Assembly (NCBI GenBank): GCA_028274465.1
Contig: CM051455.1
Location: 73,270,489-73,334,488, forward strand
DNA: 64,000 nucleotides
DNA from: Plantago ovata
Taxonomy: Eukaryota; Streptophyta; Magnoliopsida; Lamiales; Plantaginaceae
Direction: 5' to 3'
Below are positions 10,349 through 20,412 of the stretch, in pieces (the first letter of the stretch is position 1; each line of letters opens with the position of its first letter). The notes beneath the pieces are model-generated. The model did not search any database. It was given only the letters and a program-made list of their open reading frames with translations, and was not told where the DNA came from. A program made the translations under genes and the position numbers.

Positions 10349-11653
10349 CTAATCATCGGGATGGTAGTCCCCATAAAAGTCACTCCACATGTCATTCATG
10401 AGCTCATTGGACTGTCGTAGAGCTTCCTGCTGTTGCTGGATCAGCTGTTGCTGCTCCCACATGTGCTGCCTATCCTCTTGGCGGTGCTCCTCGAATATCT
10501 CCCAATCGCGGTTGTGCTGGACAATGTGCCTGTCGATGTCCTGTCGCATGGCCGCGTTGTTGGCATCAATCCTGTCGAAACGGCTGTCGAGGTAGGCACG
10601 GAATTCGGAGAAGTCAAATCCTCCAGACCCCTGTGGTGCTCCAGCTGGTGCATGCGGTGCATGATGGACAAATGGAATATCTGAAATCGGGGCTTCGCCA
10701 ACATCGGCCTCCATAGCATCCTCATGATCGGAATCATTTGGCTGGAATGACCCTCCTACATCAGCAGTGGCTGCTGTGGGGTTCCTCAACTGATACCTGT
10801 TGATCTGTACCTCAATGGTCGAGGGTGAAAGGGCAGCGACCTCGCAATCCCCCTCCTCAATATCGTCGACCCCATGATATTTGCAGTAGGCTGTGATGAA
10901 GCTCGGGAAGATGAAAGGCTTCCTCTTCTTTTCCCAGTGGTGCTCGTACTCCTCATACATAATGCGCCCTATGTCGATCTGATGTCCGTCTATGAGGCAG
11001 TAGAGGAGCTCGGCGTAGTAGGGCTGAATCCATGTGTCATTCTTCCTCGGGATCAAGTCGGAGATGCAAAATTTCATCATCACCTTAGCTTCGATGCTAA
11101 GGTCGCTATAACTGATCCGTCCAGGTGCTGCCCCAACTCCCGGATATCTGTACTCCCTATTGCAGATCACATCGGTAATGTCTCTCCCTATCCCCCTAAC
11201 GGTCCTCGAATACAAGTAAGCGTGGGCGCTCTCTGTGAATTCCAAGTTCCCGAAATGGATGAAGGAAGATATGTACTCTGGGTTCCATGGTATAATCAGG
11301 CCTCGGACTAATACCCCATTCTTCTCGTCGAGATCCGTGTACCCAGTGTAGAAATCTCGGAGGAGTCTCTTGTCGTAGCCTTTGAACCTGTCGGAACTGT
11401 ACCATGCCCAATTCCTTTGTGACCCCAAACTTGACAGCTTCCTATATCCCGCTCTGTTTGCTGCGGACACAGGAATGTCAATCCTCCTATCGGGGATGAT
11501 CGACCTTCCTCCGTCGCCCATCTCCGCCTCTAGCCGTTGTCGCACCTCTATCGCAGCGGCAGACAACTCGTACAAATCATGAGATGGTTGGGAGCTTGAT
11601 GCCACTCCTTTCCCCTTTTTGCTAGAGCCGACTCTCCTTGTCCTCGGTGCCAT
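10349..11653 (-). CDS. ORF2 of element A: putative plant transposon protein
   Basis: An uninterrupted frame of 434 codons starts at MAPRTRRVGSSKKGKG. The frame extends six codons further upstream, but that lies inside the predicted leader intron, whose acceptor is at 11659. Layout: basic Ser/Lys-rich N-terminus; central domain about residues 65-285 with WAWYSSDRFKGYDKRLL, RDFYTGY, VRGLIIPW, ISSFIHFG and MKFCISDLIPRKNDTW; an acidic linker; and a Gln-rich, probably coiled-coil C-terminus ([16 protein letters not shown]). The central pattern resembles the Pfam 'putative plant transposon protein' family (PF20167), whose function is unknown. A related protein is encoded by C at 23708-25049. No signal peptide, envelope-like membrane segment or polymerase motif is visible. 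It could be a nucleic-acid-binding accessory protein, but that is only inference. Confidence 0.75.
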   Translation of the reverse strand: MAPRTRRVGSSKKGKGVASSSQPSHDLYELSAAAIEVRQRLEAEMGDGGRSIIPDRRIDIPVSAANRAGYRKLSSLGSQRNWAWYSSDRFKGYDKRLLRDFYTGYTDLDEKNGVLVRGLIIPWNPEYISSFIHFGNLEFTESAHAYLYSRTVRGIGRDITDVICNREYRYPGVGAAPGRISYSDLSIEAKVMMKFCISDLIPRKNDTWIQPYYAELLYCLIDGHQIDIGRIMYEEYEHHWEKKRKPFIFPSFITAYCKYHGVDDIEEGDCEVAALSPSTIEVQINRYQLRNPTAATADVGGSFQPNDSDHEDAMEADVGEAPISDIPFVHHAPHAPAGAPQGSGGFDFSEFRAYLDSRFDRIDANNAAMRQDIDRHIVQHNRDWEIFEEHRQEDRQHMWEQQQLIQQQQEALRQSNELMNDMWSDFYGDYHPDD

Positions 11654-11658
11654 GATTC

Positions 11659-12197
11659 CTACAAACAACAATTAGTATCTTGTACGATGCAAAACAGACC
11701 TATGCATATGTAAATAAACGAATGATCAAACGAGTAAAATTCTCAAAAATCCAACTCCTGAAAATCCCAAAGCCTAGTATAGCTAATTCATTACGTAACA
11801 TATCAATGTACCTACTACAATAACATATCACATTATGCTCTTGCTAACAACAAATGCTTTGAATCACAAGGTTCAATCCATATCATAAAAATCAATTTCT
11901 AGCATAAATCCTCAATCTCAACCATCATGCATTCTACCAATACATCCATCAATTTCATATCAATAAACACATGTTTAAACAAGGAAAGAAAGTAAGAGAG
12001 ACAATCTCCTAACAAGACATATATCATCCAATTAGCAAAAATCTCAAATCATCAAACCAAGCCTAATTGAACATGTAATTGACAATTAATAACGAATCTA
12101 ATCACATAAATCATCAACCCATACATCATACAAGCCTAATTGAAGCATAAATCAAAAAATCCCCAAATTGTAAAAATTAGGGTTCATGTGATAATAC
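11659..12197 (-). other. Predicted leader intron before ORF2 of element A
   Basis: On the minus strand the donor GAG|GTATTA (intron from 12197) and acceptor TTGTTTGTAG|G (ending 11659) bracket a 539-nt AT-rich segment. A plant-like branch site TACTAAT lies just before the pyrimidine-rich acceptor. The ATG follows 5 nt after the acceptor. Element C has the same signals at 23175-23702. Confidence 0.6.
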
Positions 12198-12419
12198 CTC
12201 AAATCCGGAAATTGAACGAGCTAGGAAGAAATTTGTTCGGATAGAATGAAAGAGCATGCAACGGGCTTCGAATGAAGCTAAAGAACACACAAAATGATGG
12301 AGAGATGAAAGAGTTATGAAGATTTGAAGTTATTTTGAATATGGAGGAAATTTTGGAGTTTGGAGGATGAAAATGGAGGAAAATGGGGGTTTGGGGAAGA
12401 AACCCCCGATTTTAGTGTT

Positions 12420-12535
12420 CTGGAAGTGTGGGGCGGTTCGCTCCACACCTGGGGCGGACCGCCCCGTGCGGGGCGAACCGCCCCGCACGCCTGCGCGCTC
12501 TGGTCGTGGGGCGATTCCCCCCCCACTTTTAGGTG
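12420..12535 (-). promoter_or_regulatory. GC-rich palindrome cluster upstream of ORF2 (element A)
   Basis: A GC-rich island in AT-rich surroundings contains overlapping palindromes such as GGGGCGGACCGCCCC, and 10-bp arms GTGCGGGGCG/CGCCCCGCAC around a 3-nt centre. On the minus strand it is followed by a CT-rich leader (about 12400-12200) and the leader intron. Similar palindromes stand just before the TATA box in the element's LTRs. I infer an internal promoter for ORF2. Confidence 0.45.
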
Positions 12536-12753
12536 GGAGACGAACGTTTTTTGAAAAATAAAAATGCGATTTTAAGTCCCCGAATAAGTTTTTATTCCCC
12601 GAAAAATCATTTTCCTCAAAAAATCACACGAAAAGTCGCACTCGAACACAACATAAGCACATACGACACAGAACCGAACAAATTCACATATGAAAAGCAA
12701 ATTGTTCAAGTATGAATGCATGCAATAAAGAGGTAAAGAAAGCGATAAAAACC

Positions 12754-12768
12754 CCGGGTTGCCTCCCG
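12754..12768 (-). other. Conserved GGGAGGCAACCCGG hairpin after Gag-protease (element A)
   Basis: About 50 nt beyond the Gag-protease stop, the element strand reads TAAACAATGGCGCTA, then CGGGAGGCAACCCGG, an inverted repeat. The motif is also kept in C (22611-22628) and E (51881-51898) at the same place. Confidence 0.55.
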
Positions 12769-12813
12769 TATAGCGCCATTGTTTAAAGTCTCTGACTCGA
12801 CTCCTGTCTTTGC

Positions 12814-14919
12814 CTATCTTTTCCTTCTGAGGGTACTAGACTTCCCCTTCATGATTCTCCTTCCCGTGCTTTGATCCTGTGAATAAGAGTGAACATAGAC
12901 GTTAAGACCACTGTAATCAATAGTGTTAGAAGTATCGGTTGGATCAGGTTGATCAGATATGGCTTGCAACACATGTTGCTTGCCGTCCACTTCGATAGTG
13001 TAAGTCCTTTGGTAGATGTCCATTACGGAGCGTAGCTTAGTCAAGAATGTTCATCCTAAGAGTATGACATCCCCTGTTCCTGGTGCTGATGCTGTCATAA
13101 TTACAAAATCGGTGTAGACAGAGGCTCCACCAATTTTGACTAATACATTCTTCACAACGCCTTCGGGTTTCACAAGGGATCCATCCGCCAGTTGCACAAT
13201 AGCCTTATGCACAGTTAGTTCTCCAAGGTTACTTTTCTCGAAAACGTTCAAAGGGAGCACATTAGAGTAGGATCCAGTGTCTAGTGTGGCTCGGACATCT
13301 TCAAGCTCCCCAATCCCGACCTTAACATCGAAACTTTGTGGGAGTGGCTCGGGATCCTCTTGCTCCTCTTCACTCTTGTTAGTACCAAGGTCCTTTTCTT
13401 CTTCTTCGGCCTGTGGGGGTAGTTCCCTCTTGCAACTCTCGCACTTAGCAACCTTCTTGATGGTGATTTCAACAGGTAGATCACCCACTAAGTTAATGGA
13501 CAATGACTTCTCAGTGTTACTAGGCAGTTTGCCTTGCTCCCTACTTGCTCCTCGGTCGATCAACTCTTGCAACTTTTGATGGGCAATCCTAGTGCTTTCT
13601 TCCAACTTATCAAGCCTTACCCTAGTCTTCTCGGAATCTTCTTCATAACGTTTGAGAAAACTTTGTGTGTGATCAACCATCTTCTGCAAGTTCTCCATTA
13701 GTAGAGCCGACTTCGACTTCGGTGGCTCTTTCGGAGCGGGGTTTTCGCAGTGATCATTACCATAGTTTAGCCTACTACGGTCTTGGTTAGGTCCATAAGT
13801 TTGGTTAGCCGGTGCATATCCTTGATTGTTGCGGAATCCTCTTCTCCAAAATCCACCTCGAGGATTCCTACCATCTTGTCCGTAGCTAACTTCTTGAGTG
13901 CCAAACTCCGTAGCAAAGGCTTCTTCTTCTCCTCCTCGAGCCCAGTTGCCATCACCGTATGCCAGCTCCGATCTACACATATGAGCCCCATGCCCATAGT
14001 TCTTGCATATTCGGCATACTTCATTCGAAACAGTTGTTCCGGTGGCGCTCTTGAGGACTTGCTTCAATTCGTTAGTAAAGCACTCGAATTGATCCCCATC
14101 CCCCCTGTACATAGGGGCTTCTTGAGTCGGTGGAGCCTCAGGTCCACGTCTCCTAACCATTGCTCTTGGGTCCTTGAACTGCGAACCCTTAGCAAGCCTT
14201 TCGAAAACAGCCTAGACGGCTTCTGCGGTTTCCTCCCAAATATTGCCTCGACATTGGAAATCCACCACTTGTTGGTTCTCGAAGGTTAGTCCATTGTAGA
14301 AGTGTTGGACTAGGTCAGAAAGTTCAAAACCATGGTGAGGGCACTTGTTCGTCAGATCTTGGAACCTCTCGAACGCGGTGTAGATGGTCTCATCATAGTC
14401 TTGCTTGAATCCAGTGATCCGTGCCTTAAGCGCGGTAGTCAGAGTGTGTGGGAAGTATTTCTCCATGAAAGCTGAAAAAACCTTTTCCCAAGTGTCCAGC
14501 GAGCCGGCTGGTAGAGAACTCAGCCATGACTTGGCTCTGTCGCCAAGTCCCGTAGCAAAAACCTTCATCCTCAACTCATCCGTTGTTATGTCAGCTCCGG
14601 GTCGTGGGAGTTGGTTGACGAAATCATCGATATCGTTCAAATACCCCATCACATCTTCCCTTGATAAGCCATAGAACCTCGGAAGTTGTTGGAATGCGTG
14701 GTTCTTGATCTCCAGATCTCGGGTTGCAGGCGAAAGAACAATCGCCGGTCCCCTCATACGATCCTTGGTGGGTTGAACCCATGCCTTCAGTGGTCTAGCT
14801 TCTGCCATTCCGTCGATTTCCTTGAAAAGGCGTCGCCTTCTTTGGTGGTAGACTCTATCGATCTCAGCAATTGAATCAGCAAGCGGTGTTCCTGCAGAAC
14901 GTGTATTCGGCATACACAA
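12814..14919 (-). pseudogene. Gag-protease ORF of element A, two nonsense mutations
   Basis: The frame of 701 codons begins MCMPNTRSAGTPLADSIAEIDRVYHQRRR and stays in one frame to the final stop at 12814. It is broken by only two stops: TAG replacing Trp at 14212-14214 and TGA replacing Arg at 13051-13053. Regions in order: Retrotrans_gag core (about residues 60-235; RPLKAWVQP, KYFPHTLTTALKA, DLVQHFYNGL); zinc knuckle CRICKNYGHGAHMC near residue 301; a coiled linker; and a retropepsin-like domain with LDTGSYSNVLPLN near residue 545. Gag would form particles and the protease would process them. The frame ends after KGKSSTLRRKR, where reverse transcriptase would begin in an autonomous element. 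Confidence 0.88.
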
Positions 14920-15035
14920 TCTGAAACAGACTAGGAATGGTGATTAGAAAGAGATTAAAAAGAAAAACTAAAACTAATAGAATTAGGAATCTAAAGCTGT
15001 AAATAAAAACAAATTAAACAGAAAAAAGGAGTATA

Positions 15036-15054
15036 GTCCCCGGCAACGGTGCCA
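15036..15054 (-). other. Primer-binding site of element A
   Basis: On the minus strand TGGCACCGTTGCCGGGGAC follows the LTR end by 3 nt and matches the complement of tRNA-Asp with one mismatch (A for G at the fourth base). Confidence 0.8.
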
Positions 15055-15057
15055 ATT

Positions 15058-15715
15058 TGATGAACGTGTCAGATTCAATCAAATAAATTTGTTATTTAGC
15101 CAAAGGCAATCCACAACTACAACGAAAACCGTAGTGTAGTAGTAGAATGACTCGAGTGTCGTTCTCTCAGGACTATACTAGCTTTATCAAATCTAATTAA
15201 GAATATAAAACACCAGATAGAAAGCAATAGGGGGTTTCAAGCAGATAATGGAGATTGGTGATAGTATGGTCCTTCTTAGCATAATGGGTCGATAATCATG
15301 CATAAATTCCTCGGTCTTGCATAGAGATCTTTGAATCAATCTAGGGTCCTGTTGGAAGTATTAAGCACTACGAAGATAATCTGGTCTGACTAGTCAACAC
15401 TGCTGTCCTAATGTGTTCCGTAATTATTCAACACTACGAATATAATTGGTCTGATGGTCGACTAGTGTCCAATTGTGCATAATGATCAATACAACATACG
15501 AGAATTTTGGTTACAACTGATCAACGAAATAAAGCAATGACACGGAGTATAATGCGCGATATAGCCATTAGCATGATTATCTTCCCTCACTAAGAATTCA
15601 CATACTACCACCAATGATAAGTTTAGCTACTCATAATAGGCATGCAATCAATAGAAATCATAGAAGAAAAGAAAGATAAATAAAATAAGTAGTTAAAACT
15701 GTAAGATACAAAGTT
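15058..15715 (-). repeat. LTR-b, truncated 5' LTR of element A
   Basis: This is the U5-side 658 bp of the LTR. It matches LTR-a until AAAGTT at 15715, where it is cut by the filler and duplicated gag. The missing part carries U3 and the TATA box, so this copy has lost its own LTR promoter. Confidence 0.85.
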
Positions 15716-15747
15716 GTTTAGCTACTCATAATAGGCATGCAATCAAT
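15716..15747 (+). repeat. Templated filler at a duplication breakpoint
   Basis: These 32 bases copy 15621-15652 (GTTTAGCTACTCATAATAGG onward), which lie 95 bp to the left. They sit exactly between truncated LTR-b and the duplicated gag that starts at 15748. Short locally copied inserts are typical of end-joining repair in plants. Confidence 0.8.
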
Positions 15748-17223
15748 TTGTGATGGCTCGCCCACTCTTGAAATCATGGGTTCAACCCAACCAGGAACGG
15801 ATGAGAGGTCCGACTATTGTTCTTTCTGCTGCAACTCGTGATTCGGAGATTAAGAATCACATGTTCTAGCAGCTTCCGAAGTTCTACGGGTTGGCTAGGG
15901 AGGATGTTATGAGATTCTTGAATGACATTGAGAATTTCATCAACAATCTCCCAAGGCCTGGAGCAGGGTTTACGGATGATGAGCTGAGGATGAAGGTCTT
16001 TGCTACGGTTCTTGGTGATAAAGAAAAGGCATGGTTAGGCTCTCTGGAAGCTGGGTCACTCGACACCTGGGCTAAGGTGTTTTCTGCTTTTATGGAGAAG
16101 TACTTTCCCCATACTCTGACTACCGCGCTGAAGGCGCAAATCAGTGGTTTCAAGAAAGACTATGATGAAACCATCTACACTTCTCTCGAGAGGTTCGAAG
16201 ACCTCATGAACAAGTGCCCACACCATGGGATGGAACTTTCTGATCTTGTCCAGCACTTCTACAATGGGCTCACATATGAGAGCCAACAGGTTGTGGATTT
16301 ATGCCGTGGAAATATTTGGGAGGAGACGACCGAAGATGTGTGGGCGTGTTTTGAAAGGCTCGCGAAGGGATCTCAGTTCAAGGATCCAAAGGGCATGAAC
16401 ACGAGGCGTGGAACTGAAATTCCAGCAAAACCCGATGTTCAGTTGAGTGGTGTGAGTGGGGATAGGTTTGATGGCTTCACCAATGAGATGAGGCAGGCCC
16501 TTAAGAGCTCGATGGGGCAGGCTCTTTCCAATGAGGTTTGCATGGTATGCAAGAACTATGGGCATGGGGCTCATATGTGTAGGTCTGATCTAGCAAACAA
16601 TGGTGTTTATTGGGTAGAAGCAGGAGAAGACGAGGTGTTTGCTGCAGAATTTGAGGAGGCTAGCTATGGGCAAGATGGTAGGAATCCGTGTGGTGGATAT
16701 TGGAAGAAGGGGTTCCGAAGCAACCAAGGTTATGCACCTCAAAACCAGACCTATGGACCTAACCAGGACCATAGTAATCTCAACTACGGTAATGATCATT
16801 GTATAGAACCGAAGCACCTAAGTCCAAGTCAGCTGATCTCTTGGACACTTTGCAGAAGATGGTTGATAATACCCAGGGGTTTATGAAGAGGTATGAGGAA
16901 GACTCGGAGAAGACGAGGGGTAGGCTTGATCAATTGGAGACAAGTACTAGGCTTGCTCACTAAAAGATGCAAGAGCTGATCGACCGTGGAGCAAGTAGGG
17001 AGCAAGGGACGTTGCCCAGTAACACGGAGAAGTCGATGTCGATAACCTTGGTAGGAGACCTTCCTGTGGAGATCACCATTAAGAAGGTTGCTTAGTGCAA
17101 GTGTTGTGCACAAGGTGATCCTCCTTTAGCCGAGGAGGAAGATAAGGGAATGGGATTCGATGTGAGTGATGGGGAGGATGAAGATTCCGAACCAATCCCT
17201 GATAGCTTTGATGTTAAGGTTGG
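15748..17223 (+). pseudogene. Tandem second copy of part of element B gag
   Basis: This segment equals 6107-7582 in length (1476 bp, no indels) with about ten substitutions by eye. It begins within Gag at TTGTGATGGCTCGCC and carries the same in-frame stop, frameshift and late stops as the first copy. It therefore duplicates an already dead gene. Its zinc knuckle reads CMVCKNYGHGAHMC. It ends at GTTGG (17219-17223), followed by LTR-c. Confidence 0.85.
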
Positions 17224-18463
17224 TGATGAACGTGTCAGATTCAATCAAATAAATTTTTTATTTAGCCAAAGGAAATCCACAACTACAACGAAAACCGTAG
17301 TGTAGTAGTAGAATGACTCGAGTGTCGTTCTCTCAGGACTATACTAGCTTTATCAAATCTAATTAAGAATATAAAACACCAGATAGAAAGCAATAGGGGG
17401 TTTCAAGCAGATAATGGAGATTGGTGATAGTATGGTCCTTCTTAGCATAATGGGTCGATAATCATGCATAAATTCCTCGGTCTTGCATAGAGATCTTTGA
17501 ATCAATCTAGGGTCCTGTTGCAAGTATTAAGCACTACGAAGATAATCTGGTCTGACTAGTCAACACTGCTGTCCTAATGTGTTCCGTAATTATTCAACAC
17601 TACGAATATAATTGGTCTGATGGTCGACTAGTGTCCGATTGTGCATAATGATCAATACAACATACGAGAATTTTGGTTACAACTGATCAACGAAATAAAG
17701 CAATGACACGGAGTATAATGCGCGATATAGCCATTAGCATGATTATCTTCCCTCACTAAGAATTCACATACTACCACCAATGATAAGTTTAGCTACTCAT
17801 AATAGGCATGCAATCAATAGAAATCATAGAAGAAAACATATTGAAAGATAAATAAAATAAGTAGTTAAAACTGTAAGATACAAAGTTACCGAAGGTTGTC
17901 AATCTCCGGATGATTGCGGTCCTACGAGCTCCAAACTGCTATGAAAAAAGTGTCCCCTAAGCTACGAAACTCCTAGGACAGGCCCCGGGAAGTTCCTACC
18001 TAAAACTATAGAGAGAGGTGAGAAAGTAGGCTTGGAAAGATATGATTTTCGGAGAAAAACTTGAGCTCTATATATAGGCCCGAATTTAGCCCGCGGCGGT
18101 TCGCCCCCCAATATTTCGCGGAATTTCCACGTTTTTCGACGCGGATTTGGATTTCTTCACCTTTTCGGACTCGGTTTATGACTTCTAGTAGCCTTCTAAC
18201 CTCCAGATTCGGCCTCTAGACTCCAAATCCTATCCGGAAACCTTCAGATACTCCAAATAGGCTTCTAGAACACCAATTCCTTGTAGACTTCAATATAATT
18301 GCCCGGTAATCTCCGAATTTCAACCAAAACCTGTAAAATAAAATCTAAAGGGAAACGTGACACTATTCTAATAAAATGTACTAAAATATAGCTAAATTAA
18401 CATAGAGGATAGCTAAAATAGGTGAAAAAGACTCGAATGAAAGTGTAAAATACACATTCATCA
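17224..18463 (-). repeat. LTR-c, apparent solo LTR
   Basis: This is a full-length LTR of the A family (TGATGAATGTG...ACGTTCATCA on minus) flanked by GTTGG on both sides (17219-17223 and 18464-18468). It shares the variant 'ggaaatcc' with LTR-a but keeps the bases 'catatt' near 17839 that LTR-a and LTR-b both lack, so it is a mosaic. It is either a solo LTR left by recombination within the duplicated A copy or the right LTR of the original insertion. Confidence 0.75.
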
Positions 18464-18960
18464 GTTGGGATAGGTGGCCTCAATGATGTCCGCGCTACAC
18501 TAGATACGGGAGCATTCTCTAATGTGCTCCCAATGAATCTGAGAAGAGTGGTCTAGGAAAGCTAGAGGAGCACAAGGCTATTGTGCAACTGGCGGATGGA
18601 TCCTTTATGAGGCCAGAAGGTGTTGTTCGAAATGTGCTAATGATGATTGGTGGGGCTTCTGTTTACACCAGTTTCGTGGTGATGCCGGCATCGCGGTGTG
18701 GGATGATTGATATGGTTCTTTTAGAAAGAGCTTTCTTGACCAAGGTGCGATCTGTGATCGACACCTACAGGGGATCTTGCACCATTGAGGTAGATGGCAA
18801 GCAACATACGTTGCAAGCCATTTCTGATCATAAAGTACATTCCATTGATTCTCACCCCATAAGCTTTTTTGGCCTTGCTGCGTGTGTTCATTCTCAGGTA
18901 CTAGGTATGAGAAAGTGTCGATGAAGGGGAAGGCTAGTACCCGTCTGGAAAGGAACTGAG
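18464..18960 (+). pseudogene. Protease end of element B Gag-protease
   Basis: This continues the frame broken at 7582: VGIGGLNDVRATLDTGAFSNVLP keeps the retropepsin DTG. A stop and frameshift follow, then MQLADGSFMRPEGVVRNVLM to the end near 18925. The downstream motif TAAACAATGACGCT of this family is reached near 18991, just before LTR-C begins at 19007. B's ORF2 region and 3' LTR are not found. Confidence 0.8.
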
Positions 18961-19006
18961 GAACAAGAAGAAGTCGAGTCAGAGACTAATAAACAATGAC
19001 GCTTTC

Positions 19007-20270
19007 TGATGAATGTGTATTTTACACTTTCATTCGAGTCTTTTTCACCTATTTTAGCTATCATCTATGTTAATTTAGCTATATTTTAGTGCATTTTATT
19101 AGAATAGTGTCACGTTTCGCTTTAGTTTTTATTTTACAGGTTTTGGTTGAAAAACGAGGTTTTCCAGGCAATTATATTGAAGTAGACAAGGAATTGGTGT
19201 TCCAGAAGCCTATTTGGAGTATCTGAAAGATTCCGGATAGGATTTGAAGTCTAGGGGTTGAATCTGGAGGCTAGAAGGCCACTAGAAGCCAGAAACCGAG
19301 TCCGAAAAGGGGAAGAAATCCAAAAACACGTCGAAAACGCGTTTTGGGCCGAAAATTACTCCCGGGCGAATTGCCCGGGATGTGGGGCGAATCGCCCCAC
19401 ACCAGGTGAATCGCCCGGTGTGTGGGGCCCTTCGCCCCACACAATTCGAAGCCTATATATAGTTGCTCAGTTTTTCTCCGTTTTTTCATACATTTCCAGA
19501 CCTTTTCTCTCACCTTTCTCTGTAGTTTTAGGTAGGAATTCCCCAGAGCCTGTTGTGGGGGTTCTTAGCTTAGGAGATACTTTTTCTTAGCAGTTTGGAG
19601 CTTGTAAGATCGCGATTCTTCGGAGATTGACAACCTTCGGTAACATTGTATCTTACAGTTTTTCTACTTATTTTTATATATCTTTCATCATGTTTCCATT
19701 CATTCGTGGTATGATTTCTATTGGTTGCATGACAACTATGAGTAGCTAAACTTCTCGTTGGTGATAGTATGTGAATTCTTAGCGAAGGGTTAATAATTAT
19801 GCTAATGGCTATATCGCGCATTATACTCTGAGTTATTGCTTTATTTCTTTGATCTATCTAAATCTCTATCTTCGTATTGTTGATTAATTATTGCACACAA
19901 CTGGACAATTCATTGGTCTTTGACCTATCTAAATCTATATCTTCGTAGTGTTTGATAATTACAACCGGACAATTCATTGATCAAAGATCTCTATGCAAAA
20001 CCGAGGAATTTATGCTTGATTATTAACCCGTTATGCTTTGAATTACCATACTATCACCAATGTCCATTATCTGTTAAGAAAAACCTTTGGTAAGACGTCT
20101 GTTGATTTATATTCTCAAATTAGATTAGATAAAGCTAGTTATAGTCCTTAGAGATCGACACTCGAGGTTATTCTACTGCTACACTACGGTTTTCGTTGTA
20201 GTTGTGAATTGCCTTTGGCTAAATACAAATTTATTTGATTAATTGGGACCCGACAATCCTACGTTCAAAA
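19007..20270 (+). repeat. 5' LTR of element C
   Basis: It starts TGATGAATGTG. The end is slightly degenerate (ACGTTCAAAA instead of TTCATCA). U3 carries four GC palindromes at 19361-19441 (for example GGGGCGAATCGCCCC and arms CCCGGGC/GCCCGGG) immediately before the TATA box CTATATATAG at 19453-19462. Transcription of the element should begin about 30 nt after that box. Confidence 0.85.
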
Positions 20271-20273
20271 AAT

Positions 20274-20292
20274 TGGCGCCGCTGCCGGGGAC
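20274..20292 (+). other. Primer-binding site of element C
   Basis: TGGCGCCGCTGCCGGGGAC matches the tRNA-Asp complement with one mismatch (C for T). Confidence 0.82.
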
Positions 20293-20412
20293 TATACTCC
20301 TTTTTTCTGTTTAATTTGTTTATATTTTCAGCATTCAATTTCTAGTTCTAGTAGTTTTTAGTTTTCCTATTTTCTCTCTGACACTGCTTTCCTAGTTTGT
20401 TACAGATAGTGT

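Larger units (their letters stand above)
7583..15715 (-). mobile_element. Athila-like non-autonomous Gypsy element A (antisense)
   Basis: Read on the minus strand the order is: LTR-b (15715-15058, truncated), primer-binding site, Gag-protease ORF (14919-12814), hairpin, GC-palindrome module, leader intron, ORF2 (11653-10349), A-rich tract and twin hairpins, polypurine tract and LTR-a (8816-7583). There is no reverse transcriptase, RNase H or integrase anywhere in the 6.2 kb interior. LTR-a and LTR-b differ at about 6 of 658 compared positions by eye, so insertion was recent. It lies inside B gag. Confidence 0.85.

Noticed and set aside
10433..11582. Plus-strand ORFs opposite ORF2 of element A
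   Set aside because: They are antisense shadows of the intact 434-codon minus-strand ORF2, whose homologue in C is in the matching sense frame.
12314..12561. Short Pro/Trp-rich ORFs across GC palindromes
   Set aside because: The composition comes from the GC-rich repeat. The frames are not shared with the equivalent region of C.
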